Positions 33,370 to 45,996 of a stretch of DNA of 64,000 nucleotides are shown here, piece after piece. Position 1 is the first letter of the stretch, and each line of letters starts with the position of its first letter. A program made the translations under genes and the position numbers. Location: the NCBI GenBank assembly GCA_039720395.1, contig CM077823.1, positions 8,326,107-8,390,106 of the forward strand. Reading direction: 5' to 3'. The notes under the pieces are model-generated. The model saw only the letters and a program-made list of their open reading frames with translations, searched no databases and was not told the DNA's origin. This DNA is from Liquidambar formosana (taxonomy: Eukaryota > Streptophyta > Magnoliopsida > Saxifragales > Altingiaceae).

Positions 33370-33880
33370 CAAATACAATTAAAAAAAAAAAAAAAAAAAA
33401 CGGTTCCTTTTAATGTTATAAAGCTTGTAACAATTTCGGTTCGATAAATAAAAATTTTATTCTTACTGCTACGGTTTGAATTTGTTTAAAAAAAAAAAAA
33501 ACAGTTTGCATTTGCTGTTCTTTAATAATTATTAAGAACACAGTTTTTCAATCATTACGTAATAAGAAAAATTGCTTTATAAAAAATAATTAAAAAAAAG
33601 AGTTTTGTATTAACAGTTTTAAAAAACAGTTTTGTATTTACTGCTTTACAAAAACAGCTTTGTCATAATAACAACAATAAAATCATTATATTATATACTA
33701 TTTGTTTTGAAGGGAAAAAAAAAAAAAAAAAAAAAGTTTTCTGTATAATACAGTTTTCTGTACTGTTTTATATAATTAAAAAAAAAAAAAAAAACAGTTT
33801 TGTTTACTGTTTTACAAAAAAAAAAAAAAAAAAGGAAAAGAAAAGAAAAAAGAAAACAGTTTTGTTTACTGTTTTAAATT
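33370..33880. repeat. A-run plus CAGTTTTGTTTACTGTTTT array in the copia leader
   Basis: Between the 5' LTR and gag, poly(A) runs alternate with copies of an inverted-looking CAGTTTTGTTTACTGTTTT word and degraded forms of it, at least six times. This is the untranslated leader of the element. Confidence 0.75.
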
Positions 33881-34044
33881 TGAAGACAATAATTAGTAGT
33901 AATAATAAAGTTTGTTGCTAGTTTGTAAAATCTCTATTGGTTTTTGAAATAGATTCATTATTTTAATTGCTGAAAATTTGTTTGATTAACATAATATTTA
34001 AATTGTGCAGTGTGATTTATTTGCCCATCCTTAAAATAATATAT

Positions 34045-34989
34045 ATGGCATCTAAAGAGGCTAATTCAGTAAAAACTAAAAAATTTAATGGTAAAAACTT
34101 TAGGATATGGCAAAGTCAAATGATATATTGGTTAACTATGTTAGGTTTTTATTCTGCCTTAGAAGAACAAACACCAACTCCTAGTGAAACAGCTAAGGAA
34201 TCAACGTCATCTACACCAACCCTTTCTAAGGACCAAATAGATTTCCATTGTCGCCATAGGATCCTTAGTGCACTTTCTGACCATTTATATGATGTCTATC
34301 ATTCCACCACTAGTAGTGCAAAAAAACTTTGGAGTCTCTTGGAAGCTGAGTATGGAATTGAGGATGCTAGTATAGAAAGGTTTAGTGTTTCAAACTTTAA
34401 TAAATATGTTATGAAAGATTGAAAATCAATAAACGCCCAAATCCATGAGTTTCAAGAAATGTTGAAAGAAGTAGAGAAAAAAGGTACCAAACTTAGTGAA
34501 GATTTTAAGGTATCATGCCTAATTGATAAACTTCCACCTTCATGGTCTAGTTTTGCTAAGTCACTTAGACATAGACAAGGAGATTTGACGTTGACCCAAG
34601 TCTTTAGTTCTATTAGAATTGAAGAACAACATAGGGGAGAGTCTAAAAGATCTAATGAAGGGGAGGCTAAGTTGAACTCAGTAGAAAACAAAAGAAATCC
34701 CAACTCCAATTTTAACATGAGAGGTCAAAACCAATTCCATCCTAGAGGGAGAAACTTTAAAAAGGATTATAGGAGGAATAATAATAGCTAACCCAGAAAC
34801 CACCAACAACAAAATAAGAATAAGGGCAAGGAAAGTGAAAAACGGCTATGTTTCGTATGTGGGAAGGCCAATCACTTGGCTAAGGATTGTTTTTTCAAGA
34901 AGACCGAGGAGTTCAAACCCAATTACAACAATAGGAGAGGACAAGGGAGACCAATAGCCCAAGTCAATATGTTAGTCGATGAGGAATGA
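34045..34989 (+). pseudogene. Copia gag pseudogene
   Basis: The start ATGGCATCTAAAGAG at 34045 opens a copia Gag frame, with the typical KKFNGKNFRIWQSQM near its N-terminus. A CCHC zinc knuckle (CFVCGKANHLAKDC) is at 34849-34890. The frame is kept throughout but broken by stops TGA 34420, TAA 34789 and TGA 34987, so no full Gag can be made. Confidence 0.88.
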
Positions 34990-35051
34990 GAGAATTCTTG
35001 TGAACCCACCATAAGGTATAATCCTAACCCATCCACTAATATTACATATTT

Positions 35052-36126
35052 AACCAATGATTGGTGGTTAGACTCTGGAGCTAATGTACATGTTTGTTTT
35101 GATCGATCATTTTTCAAAAATTATCAAAACTCAAGTGGAGGAACTGTGACGTTAGGGAATGATTCCCCCGTACGTGTGTTAGGGAATGATTCCCCTGTAC
35201 GTGTGTTAGGGATTGGACAAGTGGACTTGAAGATGACATCTGCGAAAATCTTGACTTTAAGTGGTGTGCGGCATGTTCCTGAAGTGAGGAGAAATTTAGT
35301 TAGTGGGTCTTCTTTAGTTCAGCAAGGTTATAAAGTTGTTATGGAGTCCAATAAGGTTATAATAACCAAGAATAATATTTTTGTTGGTAAAGGTTATGTA
35401 AGTGAAGGTCTTTTTAAGTTGAATGTAATGTCTGTCAATGATGTTAATAAAATTCCTCCAAGTATTTTTAATGTTGAGTTAAGTAGTGTTTGGCATGAAC
35501 GATTGGGACATGTAAATTTAAAGAAATTAAAGAGAATGACGAACTTAGGGTTAGTCCCTAAAGTAAATGTAGATATGAAACACAAGTGTGAGATTTGTGT
35601 ACAAGCCAAATATCCTAGTAGACCTCACAAACCCGTTGAGAGGAATACCAAGCTTTTAGACTTAATACATAGTGATGTGTGTGATTCAAACAGACGTCCT
35701 ACTAGAGCCGGAAATAAATACTTCCTAACTTTCATAGATGATTATTCTAAATAATGTTATGTCTACTTAATTAAAACTAAAGACGAGGTATTTGAGAAAT
35801 TTAAAATATATAAGGTCAAGGTTGAAAATCAATTGGAAAAGAAAATAAAGAGACTTAGGTCCGATAGAGGAGGTGAATATAGCCTAACTGAATTAAACTT
35901 ATATTGTCAAGAACATAGGATAGTTCATGAAGTAACACCACCTTATTCACCACAATCAAATGGTGTAGCTGAGAGAAAAAACCAAACTTTAATGGATATG
36001 GTAAATGCAATGTTACTAAGTTCTGGAGTGCCTGAGAACTTGTGGGGGGAAGCATTACTATGCGCCTGTTTTATACTTAACCGCATAATGGTTAAAGATT
36101 TTGAGAAAACACCATATGAGTTATAG
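35052..36126 (+). pseudogene. Copia protease and integrase pseudogene
   Basis: WWLDSGAN near 35061 is the aspartic protease active site. Integrase follows: an HHCC zinc region (WHERLGH ... CEIC, 35490-35600) and a DDE core with D in IHSDVCD, D in RSDRGGEY and E in VAERKN. Stops TAA 35752 and TAG 36124 break the frame; the latter replaces a codon that is usually Trp. A 27-bp in-frame tandem duplication lies at 35151-35204. Confidence 0.9.
35151..35204 (+). repeat. 27-bp in-frame tandem duplication
   Basis: Two units of GTTAGGGAATGATTCCCC plus GTACGTGT-type sequence, differing at one base. It adds nine residues within the protease-integrase region. Confidence 0.95.
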
Positions 36127-36159
36127 AAGAATAGAGTATCTAGATTAAATATTCTTAAA

Positions 36160-38015
36160 GTGTGGGGGTGCCTTGCGAAGGTGGCAATACCCGACCCTAA
36201 AAGAAAGAAGATAGGTCCTAAAACAATAGATGCAGTATTTTTAGGATACGCTCGCAATAGTAGTGTTAATGGATTCTTAGTTGTGAATTCTGAAGTTAGC
36301 GATATTTCTAATAATACCATAATAGAAGCGAGAGATGCTACATACTTTGAAGATATTTTTCCCTTTAAAACTAAGATTTCCACCCAAGTCAACGATAGAC
36401 CCTATGATAGTGATAGAAATAGACCATCTACTAGCATACGTAGAGATGAAGAGACTAATGCTCAAATCGAAGTTAGAAGAAGTAAAAGAAGAAGAATAGA
36501 AAAAAATTTTGGAGATGATTTTTATACATACTTAATTGAAGGAGATCCTACTACATATAATGAAGCTATTTCATCAATAGATGCACTTTTTTGGAAGGAA
36601 GCAATAAATAATGAGTTTGAATCAATAATTCAAAATAATACTTGGGAGTTGACCATTCTACCTCCAGAAAGTAAAGCAATAGGATGTAAATGGGTGTTTA
36701 AGAAAAAGTTAAAACCTGATGGAAGTATAGATAAGTATAAGGCTAGACTAGTAGCTAAAGGATTTACTCAAAAGAAAGGAATAGATTATTTTGATACTTA
36801 CTCTCTAGTGTCTAGAATTACAACAATTAGAATTTTGGTAGCCCTAGCATCTATCCATAAGTTAGTTGTACATCAGATGGATGTAAAGACTGCTTTCTTA
36901 AATGGAGATTTAGAAAAGGAGATTTATATGGAGAAACTTAAAGGTTACATAGTTAAAGGACAAGAACATCAGGTATGTAAGTTAGTGAAATCTTTATATG
37001 GACTTAAACAAGCTCCTAAACAGTAGCATGAAAAGTTTGATAGTGTTATTTTAAATTATGGATTTAAGATTAATGAATATGATAAATGTGTATATTATAA
37101 GATGGATAAAAGCCAACATTGCTATACTTTGTTTATATGTGGATGATATTTTGATCTTTGGTACGAGTCTAGATATTGTAAAGGATGTTAAGAATTATTT
37201 GTCTAAGAATTTTGATATGAAAGATATGGGAGAAGCACATATAATTTTATGAATGAGATTAGTTAGAAATTTGGAAGGGATATTTTTAGATCAATCTAAT
37301 GCTATTGAGAAGATTATTAAAAGGTTTAAATATTCTAATGTTAAACTAGTGTCTACACCATATGATCCTAATATATATTTGACAAAAAATGTTGGAGAAC
37401 CAGTATCCCAGTTAGAATATTTTCAAGCAATAGGATTTTTGTTACATATTGCAAATAAGACTAGACCTGATATAGCATATGCGGTTGGAAGATTAAGTAG
37501 ATATACACACAATCCTAGTAAAGAGCATTAGGTTGCTTTGGAGAGAATATTTAAATATCTTAAAGTAACTCTAGATTATTCCTTATGTTATAAAGGATTC
37601 CCAGGAGTTGTGAAAGGATATAGTGACACCAACTGGATAATTGATAGTGTAGATATAAAATCTACTATAGGATATATATTCTTATTAGGAGGAGCTACTA
37701 TCTCATGAGGTTCAAAGAAGCAAACCGTTATATCTAGGAGCACTATGGAGTTTGAGTTAATAGCTCTAGTTACTACTTGTATAGGCAGATTGGATTAGAA
37801 ATTTGTTATTAGAAATTCTTTTAATTGGTGATAGTGTGCCTGCTATATCTATACATTGTGATAGTAAAACTTCTATTCATTTAGTGAATCAATCTCATAC
37901 AAATAAGAAGATGAACAGGCATATATATGTGCGCCTAAAATCTGTGAAAAGCATGCTTAATAAAAATGTTGTATCTCTTGACTTTATTAAATCTGAGAAA
38001 AATGTTGTTGATTAG
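36160..38015 (+). pseudogene. Copia reverse transcriptase and RNase H pseudogene
   Basis: The RT opens with CKWVFKKKLKPDG and KARLVAKGFTQ, then MDVKTAFLNGDL, SLYGLKQAPKQ and the catalytic YVDDILIFG. RNase H words follow (RPDIAYAVGRLSRY; then HCDSKTSIHL). Stops at 37024 (TAG), 37250 (TGA), 37529 (TAG), 37706-37708 (TGA) and near 37796 (TAG) and shifts of frame near 37100-37130 and before 37800 kill it. Four stops replace conserved or expected Trp codons. Confidence 0.9.
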
Positions 38016-38662
38016 TTAACCAAAGGTCTTTCTAGGAGTGCAATCCTAGATTCATCGAGGGGGATGGGGCTTAAGCCCATAAGGAGTCACCAACGGAGGT
38101 AACCCAACCTTTATGATTGGAGATCCCATGAAGGAGGTTCAATGGGTAGAAATAATCCGCAGAGCGTGACTCATTATTAGCACTTTTATGAGGAGAGCAT
38201 CTCCTCCCCATCCCTATAGTGAGAGTGCTATTGATGTGACAGTAAGGAGGAGTTTTACTCTGAATAAGCCCAAGGCAGGAACACTCCTGCAGGGTACAGT
38301 CACTGTACCCTTGGAAGACTTACCTAAGTGAGAACCGTCGTGAGGCCGCTGCTATAGGATTGGGTTGACCCTAGAAATTCTCATGAGAATCAAGATACTA
38401 GTGCATGGCCATAAATAGCGCTAACCCACATCGAACCAAGTCCCATATCAATACTATGTGTGTGACATGTGGAAGTTTGACTCAAGGGTCAAGTTCAAGC
38501 TTTGCCACTATGACTCCTCAGATGGAAACTATCAACACTAAGTGTAGGTTCAAGTCCAGAAGACACCTACGCCTATTGCATAGTATATAGTTGCCCATAT
38601 GTACATTTCTTATGTATATATATATTTTATTTTATTTTGAAGTTCAGAATCCTGTGGGGGAT

Positions 38663-39101
38663 TGTAAGATATATTGGTGAGTAAAGCTTCAAAACTTGTA
38701 ACTGATGAGGCTTTTAGTGTGGGTATTAACCCTTATGACTGTTGGGCTGTTACAAGCCCAATTGATTTTACCGTTATAATATTCATTGCACTAGCCGTTG
38801 GGGCATTAAAGCCCAAGACACCTAGATGCCTATATAAAGACATACACCAAGAGACCTAAGACATATCAGACACATATGTTCTTCTCTTCTCTTCTCTTTA
38901 CAGTTTACATTCTTCATTCTTTTCTCTATATTTTCATATATTTTGGGGCAACTGATCGAGGACGGTTCAAATTACTCTTCCTGTGAACGTACTCATAGAA
39001 GAGCTAGCTGCAAGCTTCTGGGGTTGTATTTTGGAGGTATTGTCGTCCACCAAAACCTGTACGTAGGGAGGCGATAACTCCTTTAGGACAACGTGAGCAC
39101 A
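38663..39101 (+). repeat. 3' LTR of the copia element
   Basis: 439 bp, TGTAAGATATATTGG to GTGAGCACA. It keeps the uninterrupted target sequence of the Helitron in the 5' LTR, so it serves as the empty-site reference. Confidence 0.93.
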
Positions 39102-40598
39102 CACAATTCTGATTTACATGTTACTGTTTCATCTTTATTTAATTATTCTTGTGTATAAAATTATTTTTCCTAAAAAATGGTTTTCATGTATGCTCAAATT
39201 TTGATCATTCACTGGGGGATATCATCAAGTTTGACTGCACTTTATATAATACTATTCAAATCATTGTTATTGTAAAATTTCTGAATTTGTACTAAAAAGA
39301 ACTACTCTTCTCTGGTTCAGAACTTACTATATGACTTCCTGAATATTCAAGTTCTTAAATGCACTAAAATCATCACAGCAAACTCTCCACTTTCTGGGAC
39401 TTGAGGCTGCTTACATGGTTAATGTTCACAGTTGGTTTGACTCAGTAGTTCTACACGTCAGGTTTTGGCTTTAGACTTAAATTTCGGATTGTTTAAAAAA
39501 ATTAGTGACACAAAGTCAAAATTTCTGTCCACTGCTCTTTTACAACCTCAAAAACTCAAATTGATCACACCTATATCAAGTAGTGCATTTTGAGGATCAA
39601 ATCAAACCACCTTAGGGCCTGAGTGCTTTTGATTTCCAAAATTTAGTAATAAGTTCATGTAAGAAATTTAATTTGCATTGCAATCTTTTTTTGTTTTAAT
39701 TGAATTAGGTTTTTTCTGTGATCCATTTCATTATTCTCTGAGCCCTGCTCTCATTGTGCCTATTTTATTTTATTTTTTTCCTTTATAAAATTTCTGGTTC
39801 CAGGAAAATTAGAATCATTTTGGAATTATCAGAAATCTTATTGGGTGGCATCAGCACTAGCTGTGAGGTTGTGGCAATCTTCAAGAATATGATGCCATGC
39901 ATATTTTAAGGTGAGACTTAGCTTCTTCAGGTTTAGCTTGTAGACTGTTTCGATCCTATTAGTATCGATTTCATTGCATCTTAGTACAATTCTACTTTTA
40001 CTGTTTTACAGGTTGCCTATTAGCAAATGCTCAGCATATTTTGTACTCAAGCACCTCCTATTAGCTTCTATTTAGAAAAGGATTCTATTCGCAATGCGAA
40101 GGATACCCAGCACAAGTCTAATTTGTATTACTATAAGTGCAATGTTGCCTATGAATAAGCTTTTGGTTGAGTGACTTCAACTTCAAACCACACTGCCATT
40201 GAATTTTCATGGTATGGATGTTTTGCTGAACTAGTACATGGATCTTTTCAGAAATTGAATTTTGGTGGCAAGAATTGAGTTATCCGCCCACAACCTTCCC
40301 TAAACTCAATAATGATGGATGTCATTCAATGGCTCTTTTGACTGAAAGATGCACCAAGGATAAAAGAGAACGTTGGCATAAAATATATTTGGATGGACAA
40401 TAGTCTATTTAGTAAGTCGTCATATCTCTCTTTAAATCAACTAAATAATCATTTATAATATGCTCCATTGTATCAATATATTGTTCATAGGATGCAGCCT
40501 TAATGGTAGGAGATGCTTCAGATTGCGAAGTTCAAGAGTCTCAATTATAATCAATTCAGTCTTTTCTTTTCTTTATTTTGTTTTTAGTATTGGTTGAA

Positions 40599-40632
<34 letters not shown>

Positions 40633-40738
40633 GTGTAGATCAATCATTTGTCATCCTACTTTTCATTTGAAGCTAATTTTTTCTTGATTAATTTTTTAAG
40701 CATATAAGTGAACGTGAAAAATGGAATTGTTTGCTGTA
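39102..40738 (+). other. CNL 3' region, continued after the copia insertion
   Basis: Collinear with 47950-49060: GTTGGTTTGACTCAG, ACAACCTCAA.AAACTCAAAT, GGTTCCAGGAAAAT, GAAGGAT.CCCA.CACAAGTC, and a block ending CTATTTAGTAAGTC, which has a splice-donor-like end. A CT tract is at about 40598-40631. No protein frame. Confidence 0.65.
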
Positions 40739-41203
40739 GGGACTACACTGCCTTACCATCTTGAAGTACTTGGAAATTTGTGAGTTCTTGGAGTACCTCA
40801 ATCCTTTCTCCAAACTTGAGGATCTCGAACAAAACCATCTTCTGTCTCTTGAAAGTCAAACATCGTAGGGTGACCTGAGCTCATGTCTCCGCTTGACCAA
40901 TTTTCAATTTCAAGACCCCACTGCAGTCATATACTCATGAGATATAAAAAGATTTGATGGAGTAGAAGCTTTGCCAGACTGGTTCTAGAAACTTTCATCT
41001 CCTGAAGAGCTGTCTTTGGGGCAGCAAAGACTATGGAAGCAATGCGATACCTCACCCATTTAGAAAAGGCGTCGGTGAAGTGGTGTTCTCTTTCAAATAA
41101 AAGATGCACCAAGGGGAGCGGCTTAGAGTGGGACATGATTGCCCATATTCCAACTAACAAGATAGACCTTGATGAGTACATTCAATCTCAAGGTTGGAGT
41201 TAA
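40739..41203 (+). pseudogene. LRR-tail pseudogene of a CNL gene
   Basis: It begins right after a CTGTAG acceptor-like site with GGACTACACTGCCTTACC, matching the GLHCLT region of the intact CNL gene (about 29650). It continues through recognisable EDL-, VEALPDW- and SGLEWDMIAHIPT-like blocks that mirror the CNL C-terminus. Several frame shifts and stops interrupt it, including TAG inside the VEALPDW block. No NB-ARC region is attached, so only the last LRRs are present. Confidence 0.82.
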
Positions 41204-42209
41204 ATACTAAAATCACTGGTGCATTTTTCTCTGTTTTTAGAATTAATCAATTTTGGATTTATTGTGCTCTTCTCTGCTCCAAAATTTCCTATTCTAGTTA
41301 CATGTTATGTTCTTTCTTGCCTTCTTCCATTCTTTTTCCCTTTTGACATGATTTGTAGGCTTTCAGGAGTCTAGCGGTCAACTAGAGGAGATTTGAAATG
41401 TAATCGTGGAAAACTGAGTTGAGGTGCATAAAGTGCAGAATTGAGGAATGGTTATTCAAAGCATGCCTTGGGCGTGCCTGGGGTCTAAATGCAGAGAGGC
41501 ACAGCCTTTCAGCCTTATTTTTTCCTAAGCAGAGTTACCCGAGATAGCCCACTGTCCAACAATCTGGATTTCACTAATCTCTTTAGTAAGTCATTATTTT
41601 TTAAATTTTTTTTTTCTGGTTTAACCAATCCATATACATGATTTTATCTTGTTTTTAAATCTTTGTATGTTGCTTATAGGGTTTGGCCTTTTATTAGCGA
41701 ATTAGTGATTAACACTGCAAATGCCTTACGGTTGTTGGATTATCTGATAGATCAAATTAGCTTTATAATCAGATTAATCTCTTAATATCTAGAGAATCAT
41801 GGAGTTTGTCATCACTCTACCGACAATTATGTAAATGCAGGAATGGATTGACAGGTCACTATATGAAGAGGATTGATATTAAGAATCTACTGCTTTGGTG
41901 CATTATCAATTAAAACATACAATGTCAACAAAATTTCTCTTGGTAATGCCTATACCCTGATTCTGGAATCTGGTTGATCCATTAACATTCTTGAACTCCC
42001 ATTTGACGTTATATTATTCTGATCCTCTTCTTCTCTCATCAAGTTTGGTTCAGAACCTTTGGGTACAACTATACAAGTTCTGAACCAACTAAATCATCCC
42101 AAAGTCACCTATTAGTCACAGCAGCAAAGTTGTTTACGAAGTAATGGGATTATTTTGTTAAGAGTTTCTGTGAAAAGGATTGAAATGTAACTTGCAAATG
42201 ATTGCAATG

Positions 42210-42241
<32 letters not shown>

Positions 42242-42599
42242 CGCACATGGATCAATCAGATGACATCTAGTATTTGGTTTTTGAATTCTGATTTCCTGAT
42301 GGATAGAACAAAGCTGACATTGTGCCAGTTATTATAGATGAGAGTTCTAAGATTTTCAAAAAAAAAATCATCCTTAGTTGTTCAATTTGTTTTGGCACTT
42401 GATGTGACAAAATATTGGAGTTCTATTTTAGCGCATAGTCTGGAGTCTGGACTAGTTTTTCCTTAGCAGCATTGAAGTTTCTACTCATGTATATGTGATT
42501 TATCATTTTATGTTGACAGGAAGGGGACTTTGATTTAACTGTCCAACTTTGTGTGTCCTGCATTTTAGAAAATTAACTGTGCAATTGGAGAGTATTATT
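41204..42599 (+). other. Duplicated CNL 3' segment, second set
   Basis: Contains the acceptor-linked block at 41364 (GAGTCTAGCGGTCAACTAGA), then GAGTTACCCGAGATAGCCCAC and GGGTTTGGCCTTTTA, all collinear with 47139 and 49080-49320. CT tract at 42208-42238. No protein frame. Confidence 0.6.
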
Positions 42600-44612
42600 G
42601 AAGGGAAAATATTTTGCAATGATGGTTCCCCTCCAGCCATTCCTCCCAATGTCACTCTCAATTCGACCTAGAATTGCTATCTTGTACCATTATAGAGGGT
42701 ATTTGCAAGAATGGTGGGATTTTCAAGAAGATACTTGCTAAGGGGGAGAAATTGGAGAATCCAATGGACCTTATTGAACCGTATCACATGCTTCCATAAA
42801 ATATTCACTTATTTTTGGCTTATAACTCGTCACTAGTGTACTAACTACATTCCTTTGTTGCTGTCAACGCAGTCAAGTTGAAGATCGGCTCAAGGATGGA
42901 ACCTTGGTTGTAAAATCTGATGGAGTAGAGTTTTCTGTCAGTACTTTGAAAGTATAAATTTAGAATTTTCATTTTTGGTTGATTTGGCTATAGATTTACA
43001 ATATGACTTTTTTTTCTTTCTACACAGGTTGTTTCTGTCCTGCATTGTCAAAGATTGTGAAAATATCGAAGGGGAGATGGTCCTAACAGTGAAGGCACAA
43101 TGTAATTTGTTTTCTAATAGTTCTTTTTTATTTGAAGCTGTATGCTTTGTAATGCAATTTCCATATTGGTGACTGCTTTTTGGTCGCAGATGGTTTTTGG
43201 GAGAAGATCAAGTTTACTTCAGGTGAGAAGGTGCAGTCCGGCCTAATTCCACCATTTCTCCCTTGAATTGGTATCATAGAAGACTAGCATAAATAACTGA
43301 CGATAAGAAGGTAATTAAGGGGGAAAAAAATGCAATTAAGAAGATCCTGAAGGAAGGGGAGGTATATGAACGCCCCATCAATGGAGCTGTTGTCAAATGT
43401 GAGTAATAATTTTCGTATTTAGTTGTACATGTATAGTAGAAAGTTATAGTGGTTTACTGGTTTCTGTCTAAATTTATTATTCTGTATGTGGCACTGAAGT
43501 TGATTGGCAAACTCCAAGATGGTACAGTATTTTTGAAGGGCCATGGCGATTGGGAGGACCTCTTCGAGTCTAAGACGGATGATGGTGACAGCACTGACAA
43601 CCGAACTGTGATGAGAAGAGGTATTTTTGAAATATTTTTTAAACAGAGCGAGTTATTGATAGCCTCAACCGAACTGTGATGAGAAGAGGTAGCATTGTTG
43701 ACTATTGCACCAGAGTATGCCTTTGGTCCTCTAAGTCACAACAAGAGTTGGCTGTGGTTCCTCCAAACTCTAACAGTGTAATATGAGGTTGAGCAGGTGT
43801 CCTCCATCAAGGTTAGCTGACTATTTATGCATGAATGTTTATGTATGCATTGTTGACTATATATATATATATTGCTGGTTGATTAATTTTGGGGATCATG
43901 TTTTTAGGTAAATGATTTTATACTTCTTGTATTCAGGAGAAGGAATCATGTGATATTAACATCCAAGAGAAGATTGAAGCAGCTGGAAGAAAGATGGAGG
44001 GAATGTGTTTTCAAGGCAAGTAAATATGCAAAAGCCTCTATATGAGAAAGTAAATTTTGAAGCAACAGAATAAACTATGCCAAATAGTCATCTCTGTTGT
44101 CCTTTTGGGTTTTTGTAGTGCCCTTCATTGAACTTTCTTTCTGGAATGCAGGCTGTAACATTGAGTTTGATTCTTCTTTTGGCAAAGAGGAGAAGAAGCA
44201 AGCAAAGACATTGAAGGTTACTTGCAATCATAATGATGCAGCCTGCAATCTGACACTGAGAGTACTAGCAGGCAGAGAAGCTTTGCACTAAGGTTCACTA
44301 ATGTTTTAGAGAGAGAAAGGGTGTGTGTTTATATGCACATTTTTTTTCTTTTTATCTATCCTTGTGTGTGAATTTGCTGCAATTGCAGTATTTAATTGTG
44401 GAGGGATGTGGATTTGCAGGTGGGATATCGAGAGTAGAAAAGTGGATGCACTCTACAGGAGGCCTCAAGCATATATTGAGATCGCAGATCTGGATTTGAC
44501 TGAGTTTGATATAATAATTAAAAAAAAAAAGCCTCTTGAAATTCACCCCGACAAAATGGAAAAAATTATACTTTCAGTTCACAAAGGTTGTGGGAGACTT
44601 CTTAGATAGCTA
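42600..44612 (+). pseudogene. FKBP62/65-type (ROF) TPR immunophilin pseudogene, introns retained
   Basis: Exon-like blocks appear in the order of a multi-FKBP, TPR-containing peptidyl-prolyl isomerase: GSPPAIPPNVTL (end of FKBP domain 1, ~42620), GGIFKKILAKGE (~42715), RLKDGTLVVKSDGVEFSV (~42878), GEMVLTVKAQ (~43070), KKILKEGEVYERPINGAVVK (~43340), LIGKLQDGTVFLKGHG (~43500), APEYAFG (~43705), INIQEKIEAAGRK (~43955), KEEKKQAKTLKVTCNHNDAA (~44185), and VDALYRRPQAYIEIADLDL (~44440) in the TPR region. Blocks are split by intron-like gaps with GT/AG edges, so it is a duplicated, not retro-copied, gene. Stops and shifts in several blocks, and absence of the N-terminal FKBP domain start, make it non-functional. 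Intact ROF proteins act with HSP90. Frames were joined by eye. Confidence 0.88.
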
Positions 44613-45599
44613 TAGCATTCTGAATCATCAAATGATATCTATTCATCTTGCGAACAAATCCAATTCTACATTTTCTTTGCTTAGAATATAATTGATTGTT
44701 TATTTGCCTTATGTCTCTTCTTTGTGTAAGCATGTTTTATTCAATCAATTAAACAAGTAATTGTTGTATGTCACCCGAACTTAAAATTGTGTTAAACCAT
44801 TTTTCAATTATTTAGAATCATTTTTGGCGCTTCTGATTCTCGAGACAGACTGGACAGTAATATGAGTTACACATTTTAGGTTTTGAATTATAATTGTTAC
44901 TATTTAGAAGAATGAAATGATGTGAGACTATTTTGGATGTGCAGATATGGTGTTGTAAATGGCATTTTCTTTCTTCAGTTAGCAAGTTGTTGAGTCCATG
45001 CGCTTCCATGTTGGCTTCTCATAATCTTTAACTTTGAACATATTGGTGAGTTCAGATTCTTCCAAGGATTTTCTGACCATTTTATTTACGTTGTTTATTA
45101 AGTATAATGAGTTTGCATCACAGGGTCAACTCGTTGTATTATTTTGGCCTAGCAAGTGACGTATGTGATCTGCCCATGTCCTATAATGACCTCTCACGGT
45201 TCACATTTAGTGCCATAGAAAATGGCAATCACTATTTCTTTACTCTACCCATGGACGTTCATCCTTGGTTGAAAAATGCAAGCTCTGAAGACTGAGACTT
45301 CTCTTTGGTACATCACTGGATTTAATCTGTTGGCATTTGAATTTATTATAGACTTCAAGTCATATGATCTATATTGATTGTTGATCTGTTTTTGGTTTGT
45401 ATAACTCATTTTGGAATGCCCTGCTTTGAGCAATTTTTTATGTATAGAAGAACAAAATTCATGAACAAGGCAGTAAAAATTTATTTTCTTCATCAATTTT
45501 ATAAATATTCTTATATCCAGCTGCACTAACTTTTACTTTCTGCAACTAGGTTGGATATATAGAACTGGCCTTTTGTTGGGTGTTTGTCTTGAATTCTTC
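44613..45599. other. FKBP downstream sequence, duplicated at 50975-51720
   Basis: GGTTGTGGGAGACTT, ATAATTGATTGTTT, AAGCATGTTTTA and GTTGTAAATGGCATTTTCTTT recur in order at 50985-51700. A 62-codon frame at 45107-45295 is unassigned. No other gene evidence. Confidence 0.65.
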
Positions 45600-45996
45600 A
45601 TGGGTTCATTGATGACTCATTTTGTGACCTGAATGAACCAAACCCGCTTTTGGGATATGCATACGCACATTTGTGGTGGACTCGTTTTTTTGTAACCTGA
45701 GAATATGAGGGTTTTGTCATATTTTTGGAGAATGAGAGTGAGCCAACTTTGTGAGTGCTGCTATTGGGTGTAACAGGGGATTTTGAGTTTGTGAGTTTGC
45801 TTTGTAATCTCCTTTGATACATAGTGGATTTATCATCACCACCTGTGGATGTAGGCATCTCGCCAAACCACGTAAACCTTGTGTCTTCTGTGTTGTGTGT
45901 TTGTTTTATTTTCTGTATTTGAGATCGATTTACTTGTTTGTTTAATCACTTCCATGTATCAATTATTTGGTTTGTTTAGTGCGCTTCCGCATCACC
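45600..45996 (+). mobile_element. Copia LTR remnant
   Basis: TGTGGATGTAGGCATCTCGC and AACCACGTAAACCTTGTGTC at 45844-45883 are the signature 3' part of many plant copia (Tork-type) LTRs, and GCTTCCGCA near 45985 resembles their ends. The left boundary is not defined. Related words occur at 50357-50405. Confidence 0.55.

Larger units (their letters stand above)
31700..39101 (+). mobile_element. Ty1/copia retrotransposon, complete but dead
   Basis: Two near-identical LTRs (31700-32961, with a Helitron inside, and 38663-39101) bracket gag, protease, integrase, reverse transcriptase and RNase H remnants in copia order. A purine tract CTGTGGGGG lies just before the 3' LTR. No standard tRNA primer site is recognisable after the 5' LTR, and no clean target duplication flanks it (CTATA left, CACAA right). 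The element sits in the 3' region of the CNL gene, between blocks that are contiguous in the second copy (47880-48000). Confidence 0.93.

Noticed and set aside
38405..38590. 61-codon frame near the end of the copia element
   Set aside because: Lies between RNase H and the 3' LTR, a region untranslated in copia elements.
45107..45295. 62-codon frame after the FKBP pseudogene
   Set aside because: It reads like protein in places but matches no family I recognise and has no counterpart in the second copy; left unassigned.
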